Positions 16,003 through 28,731 of a stretch of DNA of 64,000 nt are shown here, in pieces. Both the position numbers and the translations under genes were made by a program. Numbering within the stretch: the first letter of the stretch is position 1; the number at the start of each line of letters is the position of its first letter. Under the pieces are notes generated by a model, which was not told the DNA's origin, searched no databases, and saw only the letters and a program-made list of their open reading frames with translations. The DNA comes from Amycolatopsis solani (GTDB lineage: Bacteria > Actinomycetota > Actinomycetes > Mycobacteriales > Pseudonocardiaceae). The stretch lies in assembly GCF_033441515.1 (NCBI RefSeq), contig NZ_JAWQJT010000001.1, positions 2,356,001-2,420,000 on the forward strand, written 5' to 3'.

Positions 16003-19000
16003 GTGCCCGCCACTGAATCGCTCCGATTGTCCGCTGCCCAGCAGTCCATCTGGTTCGCGCAGAAACTGCGGCCGGAGCTCCCCAATCTGACCGCGGTGTA
16101 CTGGGACGTCGACGGCGAGGTGGACCTGCCGGTGCTGCGCGCGGCGTTCCGCGACGTGCTGGCCGAAGCGCGGCCGTTCCTGACGAACTTCGACGAGGAC
16201 GAGCAGGGGCCGTACCAGTTCGTCCGCGACGACGTGCCCGCCGACGCCGTCCTCACCGACGTCAGCGCGGAACCGGACCCGGTCGCGGCGGCGCTGGCGG
16301 CCATCGCCTGGCACCGGCGGGCCCCACTCGACCTCGCGACCGACACCCTGTGCCGGGTCGGCGCGGTGAAGCTCGGGCCGTCCCGGTTCTTCGTGTTCGT
16401 CGCCATGCACCACCTGCTGAGCGACGTGTTCGGCTACACCGTTTTCATGCGCCGGGTGGCGGCGGTCTACTCCGCGAAGCTGGCCGGCACCCCGGCCGGA
16501 CCGACCGAGTTCACCGGCCCCGAAACGCTCGTCGAGGCCGATCACGACTACCAGGGGTCGGCGGCCGCGGACGCCGACCGGGCGTTCTGGCAGGAGCGGC
16601 TGGCCGCCGTCGCGGCCCCGGTTTCGCCGGCGGGCCGGCGCACGCCGGGGCGCGTCGGCCTCGAACACCACGTGCTGCACGTCGAAGCCGCCGAACTCGG
16701 GCGCTGGCGGGCCGGCGCCGACGCGCTCGGGCTCCGGTTCTCCAGCTACTTCATCGCGAGCCTCTCGGTGTTGCTCCAGCGGCTTTCCGGTGCGGACGAC
16801 TTCGCCGTCCGGCTGACGATGGCCAACCGGACCGGTGCGACGAAGACGCAGCCCGGGCTGCGCGCGGGGTTCGTCCCGCTCCGGGTCTCGATCCCGCAGG
16901 CGGCCCCGTTCGCCGAGGTCGCCGGGCGGATCGCCGCCGAGGTGCGCGAATCGGTGCGGCACTCCGGGTGCTCGACGTCCGACGTGATCGCGGCCGCCGG
17001 CTGGTCGGTGAGCGAGCACCTCGGGCCGGTGCTGGGGATCCTGCCGTTCTCCGACGCGCTGGACTTCGGCGGCGCGCCGGGCGCGTTCGCCATCGAGTCG
17101 GCGGGCGTGGTCGACGACCTGGCGGTCACCGCGTACGAGGACAAGCGGACCGGCGGGCTCGTCGTGCGGTTCGACGCGAACGCGGCCCGGTACGCCGCCG
17201 CCGACCTGGCCGCGCTGGCCGGGCGGTTCCAGGCGGTGATGACGCAGATCGCCGCCGACCCGCGGACCGCCGTGGGCCGGCTGACCGCGCTGCTGCCGGG
17301 CGAGTGGGACCGGCTGGCCGAGTGGGGCCGCACGGCCGCGCCCCAGGCGAACCCCGCGACGGCCGGGCGGTTGTTCGCCGAGCGGGCGGTGTCGGGCCCG
17401 GACGAGACGGCCGTGGTGCTCGGCGGGGAAGCGCTTTCGTACGCGGAGCTGGACGAGCGGGCGAACCGGTGGGCGCGCTTCCTGGCCGGGCGCGGGATCG
17501 GGCCGGAGTCGATCGTCGCGGTGGTGCTGCCGCGCTCGCTCGAACTGGTCGCGGTGCTGCTGGGGATCTGGAAGGCCGGCGGGGCCTACCTGCCGATCGA
17601 CGCCGGGTACCCGGCGGAGCGGATCGGCTTCATGCTCGGCGACGCGGGCGCGCGGCTGGTGCTGACCACCGAAGAGCTCGCCGGTGCGGCTTCGGGCTTC
17701 GACGTACCCCTGGTCGCGATCGACGCCGAGGCCGTGCGCGCCGAGGTGGCGGCGTGCCGGGGCGACGCGGTCGCCGACCGGCTGGAGCCGTCGAACGCGG
17801 CGTACGTGATCTACACGTCCGGCTCGACGGGAACGCCCAAGGGCGTCACGGTTTCCCAGGCGGCGGTCGCCGACCTGGCCGCGGCGCCGGTGTACGCGTC
17901 CGGACGGCACCGCCGGGTGCTGGTGCACTCGCCGCTGGTGTTCGACGCCTCGACCTATGAGCTGTGGGTGCCGCTGCTGGGTGGCGGGACGGCGGTGCTG
18001 GCCCCGCCCGGGAGGCTGGACCCCGCGGTCATCGGGGAAGTCCTGGTTTCCCAAGGGGTTTCGGCCTTGTTCATGACGACCCGCCTGTTCGAGCTGCTGG
18101 TCCGCGAGAGCCCCGGCGTCTTCGACGGCGTCGACGAGGTCTGGGTCGGCGGCGAGGAGATTCCCGCCGAAACCCTCTCCCGGGCCATGGAATCCGTCGC
18201 GGCGACGATCACCAACGGCTACGGCCCGACCGAAGCGACGACGTTCGCGGTGACGCGGCCGTTCGCGGACCGGGCGGACGTGCCGGACGGCCCGGTGCCG
18301 ATCGGCAAGCCTCTGCCGGGGATGTCCGCGGTGGTGCTGGACCCCGGGCTGAGCCCGGTACCGCCGGGGGTGACCGGCGAGCTGTACGTCTCGGGTGCCG
18401 GGGTCGCGCGCGGCTACCTGCGCCGCCCGGGCTTGACGGCGGCGCGGTTCGTGGCGAACCCGTTCGACCCCACCGGGTCCCGCCTGTACCGGACCGGGGA
18501 CCTCGTGCGGTGGACCGCCGACGGCGAGCTGGTGTACCTCGGCCGGGTGGACGACCAGGTGAAGATCCGCGGGTTCCGGATCGAACCCGGGGAAGTCGAA
18601 ACGGTACTGGCGGCCCACCCGTCGGTCACCCAGGTGGCGGTCGTGGTGCACGGCCGCGCGGGCGAGCAGGACCGGGCGGACCGGCAGCTCGTGGCGTACG
18701 TGGTGGGCGACGCCGACCCGGCGGAGCTGCGCCGGTTCGCCGGTGCGCGGCTGCCGGAGTACATGGTGCCCGCCGCCGTGGTCGTGCTGGACAGCTTCCC
18801 CTTGACCGCCAACGGGAAGCTCGACCGGCGGGCGCTGCCCGAGCCGGAGTTCGCCCGGGACCGCTACCGCGCGCCGCGGACCGAGCGGGAGAAGCTCCTG
18901 GCCGACGTGTTCGCCGAGGTGCTGGGGCTCGACCAGGTCGGCATCGACGACAACTTCTTCGCCCTCGGCGGGCAGTCGCTGCTCGCGGTCAAGCTGATCA

Positions 19001-22000
19001 CCCGGATTCGCGGGCTGCTGGCCGTCGAGGTGCCGATCCAGGTGGTCTTCGAAACCCCGACCGTGGCCGGCATCTTCGAGAGCCTGGACTACCGGACGGA
19101 GGTCCGGCCCGCGCTGCTCGCCGGGCGCCGCCCCGAGCAGCTGCCGCTGTCGTTCGCGCAGCGCCGCCTGTGGTTCCTGTCGCGCTTCCAAGGACCGTCT
19201 TCGACCTACAACGCGCCCTTGCTCGTGCGTCTCTCGGGCCAGCCGGACGTGCCCGCGCTGCGGGCCGCGTGGGCGGACGTCGTCGCGCGGCACGAGAGCC
19301 TGCGCACGCTGATCGCCGAGGACGACCGGGGCGAGGCGTTCCAGCGCATCCTGCCGGCGCACGAGGCCGACGTGCCGTTCGCCGAGCTCACCGTGTCCGA
19401 CGGCGAGCTCGACGCGGCGATCGACGCGCAGGTGCGGCACAAGTTCGACTTGACGGCCGAGATCCCGCTGCGGGTGGCGCTGATCCGGCACGACGGCGAC
19501 GAGCACGTCCTCCTCGCGCTGCTGCACCACATCGCCGCCGACGGCTGGTCGACCGCGCCGCTGGTGCGCGACCTGTCCGAGGCGTACACGGCCCGGCTGG
19601 CCGGGCACGCGCCGGAGTGGGCGCCGCTGCCGGTGCAGTACGCCGACTACGCCTTGTGGCAGCGGGAACTGCTGGGTTCGCAGGCGGACCCGGAAAGCGT
19701 GCTGGCCCGGCAGTTCGAGTACTGGCGCACCGAGCTGGCGGGGGTGCCGCAGCCGCTGCAGCTGCCCCTCGACCGCCCGCGCCCGCAGAACATCTCCTAC
19801 GACGGCGACTTCGTGCGGTTCGTGGTCGGCACCGCCGAGTTCCGGCTCGTCGAGGAGCTGGCGCGCAAGCACGACGCCACGGTGGCGATGGTGTGGCAGG
19901 CGGTGCTGGCCGTGGTGCTGCACCAGCTCGGCGCCGGCGACGACATCACCATCGGCTCACCCATCGCCGGGCGCACCGACGACGCGCTCGACGACCTCGT
20001 CGGCATGTTCATCAACAACGTCGTGCTGCGGGCCGACCTGTCCGCGCACCCGACCTTCGCCGCCGTGCTGGACCAGGTGCGGGAAAAGGCGCTGGCGGCC
20101 TACGAATACCAGGACACCCCGTTCGAGCTGCTGGTGGAACTGCTCAACCCGGAGCGCTCGACCGCTTACGCGCCGCTGTTCCAGGTGATGCTGTCGTGGC
20201 ACAACACCGCGGCCGCGGAACTCGAGCTGCCCGGGCTGAAGGGCACGGTCCGGTGGATCGGGAACGGGTCGTCGAAGTTCGACCTGACGATCGATCTCAT
20301 CGAGGCGCTCGACGCCGCCGGCGACCGCGTGGTCGAAGGCCGCATCGAGTTCGCCACCGCCTTGTTCGACCGCGAGACCGTCGAACGGCTGGCCGAGCGC
20401 TTCCGCGCGGTCGTCCGCCAGGTGACGGCCGACCCGGCGGTCGTGGTCAGCCAGGTCGACGTGCTGGTGCCCGCGGAACGCGCGCTGACCGCGGCACGGG
20501 CCGCCGCGCCGGTCGAGCTGCCGGCCGCCACGTTGCCGGACCTGTTCGCCGCGCAGGTGGAACGGACGCCGGACGCCCTCGCGGTGGTGTGCGACGGCGT
20601 GGAGCTGACCTACCGCGAGCTGGCGGACCGGGTCGACGGGCTGGCGCGCGTGCTGCGCGGCCGGGGTGTCGGCGTGGAATCGGTCGTCGCGGTTTCGCTG
20701 CCGCGGACGGCGGAGCTGGTGGTGGCGCTGCTGGCCGTTCTCCGGGCCGGTGGTGCGTACCTGCCGCTGGACCCGGGTTATCCGGGGCAGCGCCTGGAGT
20801 TCGTGCTCGGCGACGCCCGGCCGGTCCTGCTGATCACCGACACCGCGACGCGCGAGAAGCTGCCGAGGACCCTGCCGCCCACACTCCTCGTGGACGACGT
20901 CGCCGAGCAGCCCGAAGCCGGTGCGCTCGACGGCGGTGCCGGGCCGCGGAACCTCGCCTACGTGATCTACACGTCGGGGTCGACGGGCAAGCCCAAGGGC
21001 GTCGCCCTCGCGCACGCCAACGTCGTCGCGTTCGTCGCCCAGGTGACCGAGCGGATGGGCGTGGCACCCGGCACGCGGATGCTGGCCAGCACGTCGGTCA
21101 GCTTCGACGTCTCGGTCCTGGAGCTGTTCGGGGCGCTGTGCACCGGCGGCACCCTCGAGGTCGTCCGGGACGCGCTGGTGCTCGCCGAGCGCGGCCGCTG
21201 GTCGGGCGGGGTGATCAGCACGGTGCCGTCGGTCTTCGCCGAGATGGTCGACAGCCTCGAAGGCTCGGTCACCGCCGACACGATCGTCTTCATCGGCGAA
21301 GCACTTCCGACGTCGCTGGTGAAGCGGGTGCAGAAAGCGCTACCCGGCACCACGATCATCAACGGCTACGGCCCGACCGAAACGGCGGTCGCCTCGACCG
21401 AGCACGCCCTCGCCGAGCCGTGGGAATCCCGGCCGTGGACCGCGGCGGACGCCTCGATGCCGATCGGCACCGCACTGGACAACGAGCGCGTCCACGTGCT
21501 CGGGCCGGGGTTGCGGCCGGTGCCGGTGGGGGTCGTCGGCGAGCTGTACATCGCCGGAGCCGGGGTGGCCCGCGGCTACCGCGGGCGGGCCGGCTTGACG
21601 GCTTCGCGGTTCGTCGCGGACCCGCTCGACCCGGCGGGCGGCCGGATGTACCGGACGGGCGACCTCGTCAAGTGGGGCGACGACGGGCTGCTGCGGTACC
21701 TGGGGCGGGTCGACCACCAGGTCAAGGTCCGCGGCTTCCGGATTGAACCGGGCGAGATCGAAGCGGTCCTCCTGGAGCACCCCGCGGTCGCCCAGGCGGT
21801 CGTGGTGGCGCGCGGTGCCGGCGAAGGCACCGGCCTGCTCGTGGCCTACGTCGTCCCCGCCGACGGCGCGTCGATCGGCGAGGTCGCGGAGCTCAGCCGC
21901 GTGGTGGCCGGGGAAGGCGCGGCCGTCCACGACGTCGCCGAGCTGCGCAGCCACGTCGGCGCCCGGCTGCCGGAGTACATGGTGCCGTCGGCCGTGGTGG

Positions 22001-22362
22001 TGCTGGCGCAGCTGCCGCTGACGGCGAACGGGAAGCTGGACCGGCGGGCGCTGCCCGAACCCGAGTTCAGCCAGGCGCGCTACCGCGCCGCCCGCACCCC
22101 CGAGGAGCGGAAGCTGGCCGAAGCGTTCGCCGAAGTGCTGGGCCTCGACCAGATCGGGATCGACGACAACTTCTTCGAGCGAGGTGGCCAGTCGCTGCTG
22201 GCGGCCCGCCTGATCGCCCGGATCCGCTCGATGATGGGCGTCGAGGTGCCGATCCAGCTGATCTTCGAAGCACCCACCGTCGCCCGGTTGGCCCAGCGCT
22301 GGAACGACCTGCGGGCGTCCAACCGGCCTCAGCTCCGCCGCAGGAGTCAGGAAGCGGGTTGA
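16003..22362 (+). CDS. Non-ribosomal peptide synthetase, C-A-T-C-A-T
   Basis: A 2119-residue two-module synthetase. Domain order: EntF-type condensation domain (residues 1-435, active site HHLLSD at 136); adenylation A1 (~455-960, TSGSTG at ~605); carrier T1 (Ser992 in GGQS); condensation C2 (HHIAADG at 1175); adenylation A2 (~1510-2010); carrier T2 (Ser2064). By alignment to GrsA, the A1 pocket reads DAYFWGGTFK, resembling Val/Ile-type codes; A2 reads DVLSVIGVAK, for which I know no match. There is no epimerase or thioesterase. The first C domain resembles those that accept an aryl or acyl group, or a chain from another protein. GTG 16003 follows CTGGGGGA. Confidence 0.95.
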   Translation: MPATESLRLSAAQQSIWFAQKLRPELPNLTAVYWDVDGEVDLPVLRAAFRDVLAEARPFLTNFDEDEQGPYQFVRDDVPADAVLTDVSAEPDPVAAALAAIAWHRRAPLDLATDTLCRVGAVKLGPSRFFVFVAMHHLLSDVFGYTVFMRRVAAVYSAKLAGTPAGPTEFTGPETLVEADHDYQGSAAADADRAFWQERLAAVAAPVSPAGRRTPGRVGLEHHVLHVEAAELGRWRAGADALGLRFSSYFIASLSVLLQRLSGADDFAVRLTMANRTGATKTQPGLRAGFVPLRVSIPQAAPFAEVAGRIAAEVRESVRHSGCSTSDVIAAAGWSVSEHLGPVLGILPFSDALDFGGAPGAFAIESAGVVDDLAVTAYEDKRTGGLVVRFDANAARYAAADLAALAGRFQAVMTQIAADPRTAVGRLTALLPGEWDRLAEWGRTAAPQANPATAGRLFAERAVSGPDETAVVLGGEALSYAELDERANRWARFLAGRGIGPESIVAVVLPRSLELVAVLLGIWKAGGAYLPIDAGYPAERIGFMLGDAGARLVLTTEELAGAASGFDVPLVAIDAEAVRAEVAACRGDAVADRLEPSNAAYVIYTSGSTGTPKGVTVSQAAVADLAAAPVYASGRHRRVLVHSPLVFDASTYELWVPLLGGGTAVLAPPGRLDPAVIGEVLVSQGVSALFMTTRLFELLVRESPGVFDGVDEVWVGGEEIPAETLSRAMESVAATITNGYGPTEATTFAVTRPFADRADVPDGPVPIGKPLPGMSAVVLDPGLSPVPPGVTGELYVSGAGVARGYLRRPGLTAARFVANPFDPTGSRLYRTGDLVRWTADGELVYLGRVDDQVKIRGFRIEPGEVETVLAAHPSVTQVAVVVHGRAGEQDRADRQLVAYVVGDADPAELRRFAGARLPEYMVPAAVVVLDSFPLTANGKLDRRALPEPEFARDRYRAPRTEREKLLADVFAEVLGLDQVGIDDNFFALGGQSLLAVKLITRIRGLLAVEVPIQVVFETPTVAGIFESLDYRTEVRPALLAGRRPEQLPLSFAQRRLWFLSRFQGPSSTYNAPLLVRLSGQPDVPALRAAWADVVARHESLRTLIAEDDRGEAFQRILPAHEADVPFAELTVSDGELDAAIDAQVRHKFDLTAEIPLRVALIRHDGDEHVLLALLHHIAADGWSTAPLVRDLSEAYTARLAGHAPEWAPLPVQYADYALWQRELLGSQADPESVLARQFEYWRTELAGVPQPLQLPLDRPRPQNISYDGDFVRFVVGTAEFRLVEELARKHDATVAMVWQAVLAVVLHQLGAGDDITIGSPIAGRTDDALDDLVGMFINNVVLRADLSAHPTFAAVLDQVREKALAAYEYQDTPFELLVELLNPERSTAYAPLFQVMLSWHNTAAAELELPGLKGTVRWIGNGSSKFDLTIDLIEALDAAGDRVVEGRIEFATALFDRETVERLAERFRAVVRQVTADPAVVVSQVDVLVPAERALTAARAAAPVELPAATLPDLFAAQVERTPDALAVVCDGVELTYRELADRVDGLARVLRGRGVGVESVVAVSLPRTAELVVALLAVLRAGGAYLPLDPGYPGQRLEFVLGDARPVLLITDTATREKLPRTLPPTLLVDDVAEQPEAGALDGGAGPRNLAYVIYTSGSTGKPKGVALAHANVVAFVAQVTERMGVAPGTRMLASTSVSFDVSVLELFGALCTGGTLEVVRDALVLAERGRWSGGVISTVPSVFAEMVDSLEGSVTADTIVFIGEALPTSLVKRVQKALPGTTIINGYGPTETAVASTEHALAEPWESRPWTAADASMPIGTALDNERVHVLGPGLRPVPVGVVGELYIAGAGVARGYRGRAGLTASRFVADPLDPAGGRMYRTGDLVKWGDDGLLRYLGRVDHQVKVRGFRIEPGEIEAVLLEHPAVAQAVVVARGAGEGTGLLVAYVVPADGASIGEVAELSRVVAGEGAAVHDVAELRSHVGARLPEYMVPSAVVVLAQLPLTANGKLDRRALPEPEFSQARYRAARTPEERKLAEAFAEVLGLDQIGIDDNFFERGGQSLLAARLIARIRSMMGVEVPIQLIFEAPTVARLAQRWNDLRASNRPQLRRRSQEAG
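17812..18260 (+). repeat. Duplicated adenylation-domain core, copy in module 1
   Basis: This segment of A1 (A3 to A5 motifs) is nearly identical at DNA level to 25968-26416 in the second NRPS, including synonymous positions over long runs. The deduced pocket residues are the same in both. It indicates a recent domain copy or ongoing gene conversion. Confidence 0.75.
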
Positions 22363-22412
22363 GAAAGCGGCAACGCCGGATCGGCCCCCGGAAATCGAAG
22401 AAGAAAGATGGC

Positions 22413-23987
22413 ATGAGTACAGCAACGAAATCCGTTCGATCGCCGGCGATGATCCTCGCCGTCCTGTGTGTCTGTGTCGTCGTGATCAACATGGACACCA
22501 TGATCGTCACCGTGGCGCTGCCCGAGCTGGTCGACCAGCTGCACGCCAGTACCGTCGACCTGCAATGGGTTTCCGACGCCTTCAACCTCGTCTTCGCGGC
22601 GCTGGTGATCGCCGCCGGGAGCCTCAGCGACCGGTTCGGCCGCCGGGGCGCGCTGATCTTCGGCCTGGCCGTGTTCACCGTGGCCTCCGGCCTGGGTGCC
22701 TACGCGAGCACGGCGGGCGAGCTGATCGCGGCGCGGGCCGTGATGGGTCTCGGCGCGGCCTTCATCTACCCGACGACCCTGTCCATCCTCACGACGGTCT
22801 TCGTCGAGCGGAAGGCGCGGGCGGCCGCGATCGGGATCTGGGGCGCGTGCTCGGGGATCGGCATGGTCCTCGGCCCGCTCGCCGGCGGTGCACTGCTGCA
22901 GTCGTTCTGGTGGGGCAGCATCTTCCTCGTGATGGCGCCGATCGGCCTGGTCGCGCTGGGGCTCACCGCGGCGTTCGTGCCGACGTCGCGCGATCCGGAA
23001 ACGCCCGCGCTCGACAAGAGCGGTCTCGTCCTGTCGTGTCTGGCGTTCGGCATCCTCGTCTACACCATCATCGAGGCGCCCGCTTCGGGCTGGGGCAGCG
23101 CGCGCGTGATCGCCGGCTTCGTCGCGGCCGTCGTGCTCTTCGGTTCGCTGTACGTGCGTGAGATCAAGGCACGCACCCCGATGCTCGACGTCCGGCTGTT
23201 CCGCGACGCGCGCTTCTCGGCGGCCTGCGGGGCGATGACGATCGCGACGTTCACGTTGATGGGCCTGACCTTCCTCCTCACGCTGTACCTGCAGTTCCTG
23301 AAGCTGTACTCCCCGCTGGAGACCGGCTTGCGGTTCATCCCGGTCGCGGTCGGCATGGTGATCGGGTCGATCCTCGGCGGGAAGCTGGCCGTGCAGTGGG
23401 GTTCCCGGATCGTCATCACCGCCGGGCTCGGCGTGCTGACCCTGCTGTTCGTGTGGTTCACCGGCGAATCCAACGACACGAGCTCCGCGGTCCTTGCCCT
23501 CCAGATGACGCTCATCGGGGTCGGCCTCGGCACGGTCGGCGTGCCCGCGACCGACGCGATCATGCGGGTGGTCCCGGCGGCGAAGGCGAGCGTCGGCTCG
23601 GCGATGAACGACGCCACCCGCCTGCTCGGCGGCACGCTCGGCATCGCGATCGTCGGCAGCCTCTTCCAGTCGCTCTACACCCACCACCTGATCGGCGAAG
23701 CGGTGCCGGGGCTGCCGCCGGAGTCGCTCACCAAGGCCCAGGACTCGATCGGCAACGCGATCACCGAAGCCGCGCGGTACACCGCCGACGGGCAGCCGGC
23801 GCTGGCGGACCGGCTGATCGGTGCCGCGCAGTCGAGCTTCTACGACGGCTTCCACACCGCGGCCTGGACCCTCGCCGGCCTGGCCGCGGCCATGGTCGTC
23901 GTCGCGTGGTTCTGGCTGCCCGCCGAGAAACCCGAGCAGCCGGCGGCCGCGGAACCGGCGGCGGAGCCGTCCGACGCCGAGGCCTGA
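22413..23987 (+). CDS. MFS drug/peptide exporter, DHA2 (EmrB/QacA) type
   Basis: 524 residues with about 14 hydrophobic helices, the DHA2 pattern. Motif A is present as AGSLSDRFGRRGAL after helix 2, motif C-like GPLAGGALL follows helix 5, and the first helix has INMDTMIVTVALPEL, usual for EmrB/QacA proteins. It is a proton-driven inner-membrane exporter, placed 50 bases after the first NRPS and before the second, so it probably exports the peptide and gives self-resistance. ATG 22413 is chosen at the conserved N-terminus; the short upstream extension from TTG is highly basic and unsupported. Confidence 0.92.
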   Translation: MSTATKSVRSPAMILAVLCVCVVVINMDTMIVTVALPELVDQLHASTVDLQWVSDAFNLVFAALVIAAGSLSDRFGRRGALIFGLAVFTVASGLGAYASTAGELIAARAVMGLGAAFIYPTTLSILTTVFVERKARAAAIGIWGACSGIGMVLGPLAGGALLQSFWWGSIFLVMAPIGLVALGLTAAFVPTSRDPETPALDKSGLVLSCLAFGILVYTIIEAPASGWGSARVIAGFVAAVVLFGSLYVREIKARTPMLDVRLFRDARFSAACGAMTIATFTLMGLTFLLTLYLQFLKLYSPLETGLRFIPVAVGMVIGSILGGKLAVQWGSRIVITAGLGVLTLLFVWFTGESNDTSSAVLALQMTLIGVGLGTVGVPATDAIMRVVPAAKASVGSAMNDATRLLGGTLGIAIVGSLFQSLYTHHLIGEAVPGLPPESLTKAQDSIGNAITEAARYTADGQPALADRLIGAAQSSFYDGFHTAAWTLAGLAAAMVVVAWFWLPAEKPEQPAAAEPAAEPSDAEA

Positions 23988-24092
23988 CCGAGGTCGACCC
24001 GCTCCCGGGCACTGCCGCAGCGCGTGCCGGGGAGCGGGTGCCCGAACCCTTCCACCGCGCTGGTGGAGTCCGAGAATTCCTGGGGGAATCCG

Positions 24093-27000
24093 ATGATCCC
24101 GTTGTCGTACGCGCAGCGCAGGCTGTGGTTCCTGCACCAGTTCGAAGGCGCCTCGGCGGCGTACAACATCCCGTTGATCATCCGGCTTTCGGGTGCGCTG
24201 GACGTGCCGGCGCTGCGGAGCGCGGTGGGGGACGTCCTCGAGCGCCACGAGAGCCTGCGGACCGTCGTCGTGCCGGACGAGCGCGGTGAGTCCTTCCAGC
24301 GGGTGAAGCCGCTTTCCGAGCTGCCGCACGAACTCCCGGTGACCGACGTGGCGGCGGACCGGGTGGACGCCGTCGTCGGCGAGCTGGCCCGGTACGAATT
24401 CGACCTGGCCGCGGAGACACCGTTGCGCGTGACGCTGCTGCGGTCGTCGGCGACCGAGCACGTGCTCGCCCTCGTGCTGCACCACATCGCGGGCGACGGG
24501 TGGTCGACGCGGCCGCTGATCCGCGACCTCTCCGAGGCGTACACCGCGCGGTGCGCCGGGCAGCCACCGCGGTGGGAGCCGCTTCCCGTGCAGTACACGG
24601 ATTACACCCTGTGGCAACGGGAACTGCTGGGCGACGAGAACGACCCGGAGAGCGTGACGGCCAGGCAGCTCGAGCGCTGGCGGGCCGAGCTGGCCGGCCT
24701 GCCGCAGCCGATCACGCTGCCGACGGACCGGCCGCGCCCGGCGTCGGCGGGCGGCGACGGCGACACGGTGTGGTTCTCGATCGACGGGGACCTGCTCGAA
24801 GCCGTCGAAGAGCTGGCGCGCAAGGAGGGCGTGACCCGGTCGATGGTCATGCAGACGGCACTGGTGGTGCTGCTGCACCGGCTCGGCGCCGGCGACGACA
24901 TCGCCGTCGGGGCGCCGACCGCCGGCCGGATCGACGAGGCGCTTTCGGAGCTGGTCGGGTTCTTCGTCAACAGCTGGGTGCTGCGCGTGCGGGTGGGCGA
25001 GCAGGACACCTTCGGCGACCTGCTCCAGCAGGTCCGCCGCCGGGCGCTGGCCGCGTACGCCGACCAGGACGCCCCCTTCGAACTGCTGGTGGAGCTGCTC
25101 GACCCGGAGCGCTCGACCGCCTACCACCCGCTGTTCCAGGTGATGTTCGCCTGGCACGACATCGAGCTGCCGGTGCTGGACTTCCCCGGCGTGCGGGGCC
25201 GCATCGAGATGGCCCAGACCGGCACCGCGAAGTTCGACCTCGACTTCAGTCTGAGCGAGGTCGCGCAGCTGCCGGGAACGGGGCAGCGGGGGGTGCAGGC
25301 CAAGATCGAATACGCGACCGCCCTGTTCGACCGCGGCACGGTCGAGGCGATCGGCGCCCGGTTCACCGGCGTGCTGCGGGCGATCGTCGCCGACCCCGGT
25401 GCCGCCGTGCGCCGGGTCGGCGTGCTGCTGCCGGGTGAGCAGGACCGGCTGGCCGGGTGGGGCCGCGTGAGCGGGACGCCGGTGGCCGAGCCGGTGACGG
25501 TGGACCGGCTGTTCGCCGAGCGGGTGGCGGCGGCACCCGGCGCGGTCGCGATCGCCGCCGGCGCGGTGAACGTGACGTACGCGGAGCTGGACGCGGCGTC
25601 CAACCGGTGGGCGCGGTTCCTGGCCGGGTGCGGGATCGGGCCGGAATCGGTGGTGGGCGTGGCGGTTCCGCGTTCGCCCGAACTGGTCGCGCTGCTGCTG
25701 GGCGTGCTGAAGGCGGGCGCTGCCTACCTGCCGATCGACACCGGGTACCCGGCCGAGCGGATCGGCTTCATGCTGCGGGACGCCGGCGCGCGGCTGGCGG
25801 TGGCCACCGACGAGTCCGCCCCGGCGCTGGCGGGCTTCGACGTGCCGGTGGTGTCGGTCGACGACCCCGTCACCGGCGCCGAGCTGGCGGCGTGCGCGGA
25901 CGACGCGCTCACCGCCGCCGACCGGCGGCTGGGCCGTCCCGAGCCGGGGAACGTGGCGTACGTGATCTACACGTCCGGGTCGACGGGGACGCCGAAGGGG
26001 GTCGCGGTGCCGCAGGCCGCGATCGCGGACCTGGCCGCCGAGCCGGTGTACGCGAGCGGGCGGCACCGCCGGGTGCTGGTGCATTCGCCGCTGGTGTTCG
26101 ACGCCTCGACGTACGAGCTGTGGGTGCCGCTGCTGGGCGGGGGGACGGCGGTGCTGGCCCCGCCCGGGCAGCTGGACCCGGCCGTGATCGGGGAAGTCCT
26201 GGTTTCGCAACGGGTTTCGGCGCTGTTCATGACCACTCGCCTGTTCGAGCTGCTGGTCCGGGAGCGTCCCGAAGTCTTCGACGGGGTCGACGAGGTCTGG
26301 GCCGGTGGCGAGGAGATCCCCGGCGAGACGCTGTCCCGGGCGCTGAGCACGGTCGCGGCCACGGTCGCCAACGGCTACGGCCCGACCGAGACGACGACGT
26401 TCGCGGTGACGCGACCGTTCGCGCCCGGTTCGGCGGTGGCGCCCGGTCCGGTGCCCATCGGCGTTCCGCTGGCCGGGATGTCGGCCGTGGTCCTCGACGA
26501 GGGCCTGCGGCCGGTGCCGCAGGGGGTGACCGGTGAGCTGTACCTGTCCGGCGCCGGGGTCGCGCGCGGCTACCTGCGCCGCCCGGCGCTGACGGCGGGG
26601 CGGTTCGTGGCGAACCCGTTCGGGGTCCCGGGATCGCGGCTGTACCGGACCGGGGACCTGGTGCGGTGGAACGCCGCCGGTGAGCTGGTGTACCTGGGCC
26701 GGGCGGACGGCCAGGTGAAGCTCCGGGGGTTCCGGATCGAGCTGGGCGAGGTCGAAGCCGCGCTGGCGGCCCACCCCGCGGTCGCCCAGGTGGCGGTCGT
26801 GGTGCGGGGCCGTGCCGGCGAGCCGGACGGGCCGGACCGCCGGCTGGTCGCCTACGTCGTGCCCGGCGGAGGGACTTCCCCGGCCGCGCCGGACGAACTG
26901 CGCCGGTTCGTCGGCGGGCGGCTGCCCGAGTACATGGTGCCGTCGGCCGTGGTCGAGCTGGACCGGCTGCCGCTGACGGTGAACGGGAAGCTGGACCGCC

Positions 27001-28697
27001 GGGCGCTGCCGGAGCCGGACTTCGCCCCGGAGCGCTACCGCCCGCCGCGGACCGGACAGGAAGAGCTGCTGGCCGGCGTGTTCGCCGAGGTGCTGGGCCT
27101 CGAGCGGGTGGGGATCGACGACAACTTCTTCGAGCTCGGCGGCGACAGCATCGCGTCCATGCAGGTGGTTTCGCGGGTGAAGGCGCTCGGGCTGGCGATC
27201 ACGCCGCGCCAGCTGTTCGAGCACCGCAGCATCGCGAGCCTGTTCGAAGCGCTGCCCGCGGACGCCGGTCGCGGCGACTGGACGGCGCCGGACGAGCCGG
27301 ACGCCCGGGAGCCGATCCCGCTGCTGCCCGCGGCCCGGTCGCTGCTGGAGTCCGGGCCGCACCCGGGGTTCGCGCAGTGGATGACGTTCGAACTGCCCGC
27401 CCGGACCGACGAGAAGGTCTTCCACGACACCGTTTCCGCGCTGGTCGACCGGCACGAGCTGCTTCGTTCCCGGCTGGTCGTCAAGGGCAGCCAGGAGAGG
27501 TGGGGCCTGCTGCCCGTCGGCGCGGACGACCTGCCGCTGACCCGGCTCGTCCACCGCGTGACCGGCTCCGGGCGGTGGGACGCCGAACTCGCGGCCGCGC
27601 TCGGGCGCCTCGACCCGGAAGCCGGCGTCATGGTCCAGTTCGTGTGGTTCACCTCGGTGGACGGCGAACCGGACCGGCTCCTGGTCATCGCCCACCACCT
27701 GCTGATCGACGGCGCCTCCTGGCAGATCCTCGCCGAAGACCTCGGGACCGTGTCGGCCCAGGTGGCGCGCGGGGTGCGGCCGAGTGCCGTCCCTTCGGGG
27801 ACGTCGATGCGCCGGTGGGCCACGGCGCTGGAGGCCGAAGCGCACAGCGCCTCGCGCACCGCCGAGCTGCCGGACTGGGTCGGGATCCTCAGCGGCCCGG
27901 ACCCGCTGTTCGGCGCGCACCGGCCGGACCCGGAGAAGGACCTCTGCGGCGGCGAATCCATGCTGACGGTCGAGGTCCCCGTGCCGGTGACCAAGGCGGT
28001 GGCCAAGGCCTTGCCGAAGGCGCTGGGCGGCGGGCTCACCGACGGCCTGCTGGCGGCACTGGTGCTGGCCGTGGCGCGGTACCGCCGCGCCCGCGGTGAC
28101 CACCCCGGCTCGCTCCTGGTCCAGCTCACCGGGCACGGGCGCGAGGAGGAGCTGGTGCCCGGTGCCGACCTTTCGCAGACGGTGGGCTGGTTCGCCAAGG
28201 CCTACCCGGCGCGCGTGGACATCGCCGGGATCGACCTCGACGAGGCACTGGCCGGCGGGCCCGCGGCGGGCGAGGTCGTCCGCGCGGTCGGGCGCCAGTT
28301 GCGCGCCGTGCCCGGCGGGGGGATCGGCTACGGCCTGCTGCGGTACTTCAACGACGACACCGCGGCGGAGCTGAAGAAGTACGACGGCCCGCAGTTCGGC
28401 TTCAACTACATGGGCCGGTTCTCCGCCGGTGGCCAGTCCGAAAAGGACAGTGGCGGCGCGTGGCGGGCGGTGCCGGGCAGCCTCGGCGCGCAGCGGGACC
28501 CGGACATGCCGGTGCCGCTCGCCGTGGACGTCAACGCGCTGATCGTGCAGTCGGGTGCCGGGCCGGTGCTGAAGGGGCTGTTCACGTTCCACGAAAACAT
28601 CGTCGACCAATCCGTTGTCGAAGAATTGATGCGGATGTGGGTCGAAGAACTGACGATGCTCGCGCAGTTCGCGGCAAAAGTCCCGGCTGTTTCCTGA
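24093..28697 (+). CDS. Non-ribosomal peptide synthetase, C-A-T-E
   Basis: 1534 residues: condensation domain (1-430, HHIAGDG at 130), adenylation (~450-945, TSGSTG at ~628), carrier (Ser1019 in GGDS), and epimerase (~1050-1530) with [10 protein letters not shown] (1201), TGHGREE and FNYMGR, all motifs intact. The carrier has the GGDSI form that goes with epimerases. The pocket code is DAYFWGGTFK, identical to A1 of the other synthetase, so the same residue type is expected, here turned to D. No thioesterase follows; an E-terminal protein usually passes its chain to another synthetase. ATG 24093 follows CTGGGGGA; an in-frame ATG at 24024 lacks a ribosome site. Confidence 0.95.
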   Translation: MIPLSYAQRRLWFLHQFEGASAAYNIPLIIRLSGALDVPALRSAVGDVLERHESLRTVVVPDERGESFQRVKPLSELPHELPVTDVAADRVDAVVGELARYEFDLAAETPLRVTLLRSSATEHVLALVLHHIAGDGWSTRPLIRDLSEAYTARCAGQPPRWEPLPVQYTDYTLWQRELLGDENDPESVTARQLERWRAELAGLPQPITLPTDRPRPASAGGDGDTVWFSIDGDLLEAVEELARKEGVTRSMVMQTALVVLLHRLGAGDDIAVGAPTAGRIDEALSELVGFFVNSWVLRVRVGEQDTFGDLLQQVRRRALAAYADQDAPFELLVELLDPERSTAYHPLFQVMFAWHDIELPVLDFPGVRGRIEMAQTGTAKFDLDFSLSEVAQLPGTGQRGVQAKIEYATALFDRGTVEAIGARFTGVLRAIVADPGAAVRRVGVLLPGEQDRLAGWGRVSGTPVAEPVTVDRLFAERVAAAPGAVAIAAGAVNVTYAELDAASNRWARFLAGCGIGPESVVGVAVPRSPELVALLLGVLKAGAAYLPIDTGYPAERIGFMLRDAGARLAVATDESAPALAGFDVPVVSVDDPVTGAELAACADDALTAADRRLGRPEPGNVAYVIYTSGSTGTPKGVAVPQAAIADLAAEPVYASGRHRRVLVHSPLVFDASTYELWVPLLGGGTAVLAPPGQLDPAVIGEVLVSQRVSALFMTTRLFELLVRERPEVFDGVDEVWAGGEEIPGETLSRALSTVAATVANGYGPTETTTFAVTRPFAPGSAVAPGPVPIGVPLAGMSAVVLDEGLRPVPQGVTGELYLSGAGVARGYLRRPALTAGRFVANPFGVPGSRLYRTGDLVRWNAAGELVYLGRADGQVKLRGFRIELGEVEAALAAHPAVAQVAVVVRGRAGEPDGPDRRLVAYVVPGGGTSPAAPDELRRFVGGRLPEYMVPSAVVELDRLPLTVNGKLDRRALPEPDFAPERYRPPRTGQEELLAGVFAEVLGLERVGIDDNFFELGGDSIASMQVVSRVKALGLAITPRQLFEHRSIASLFEALPADAGRGDWTAPDEPDAREPIPLLPAARSLLESGPHPGFAQWMTFELPARTDEKVFHDTVSALVDRHELLRSRLVVKGSQERWGLLPVGADDLPLTRLVHRVTGSGRWDAELAAALGRLDPEAGVMVQFVWFTSVDGEPDRLLVIAHHLLIDGASWQILAEDLGTVSAQVARGVRPSAVPSGTSMRRWATALEAEAHSASRTAELPDWVGILSGPDPLFGAHRPDPEKDLCGGESMLTVEVPVPVTKAVAKALPKALGGGLTDGLLAALVLAVARYRRARGDHPGSLLVQLTGHGREEELVPGADLSQTVGWFAKAYPARVDIAGIDLDEALAGGPAAGEVVRAVGRQLRAVPGGGIGYGLLRYFNDDTAAELKKYDGPQFGFNYMGRFSAGGQSEKDSGGAWRAVPGSLGAQRDPDMPVPLAVDVNALIVQSGAGPVLKGLFTFHENIVDQSVVEELMRMWVEELTMLAQFAAKVPAVS
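25968..26416 (+). repeat. Duplicated adenylation-domain core, copy in second NRPS
   Basis: Partner of the segment at 17812-18260 (offset 8156 bases). The copy differs at scattered single bases but keeps all substrate-pocket residues; the one visible change near the pocket is Ala for Val in the WxGGEE motif. Confidence 0.75.
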
Positions 28698-28731
28698 ACC
28701 GGCCGCCGCGCGGAAAACCTGGGGGAAAACG

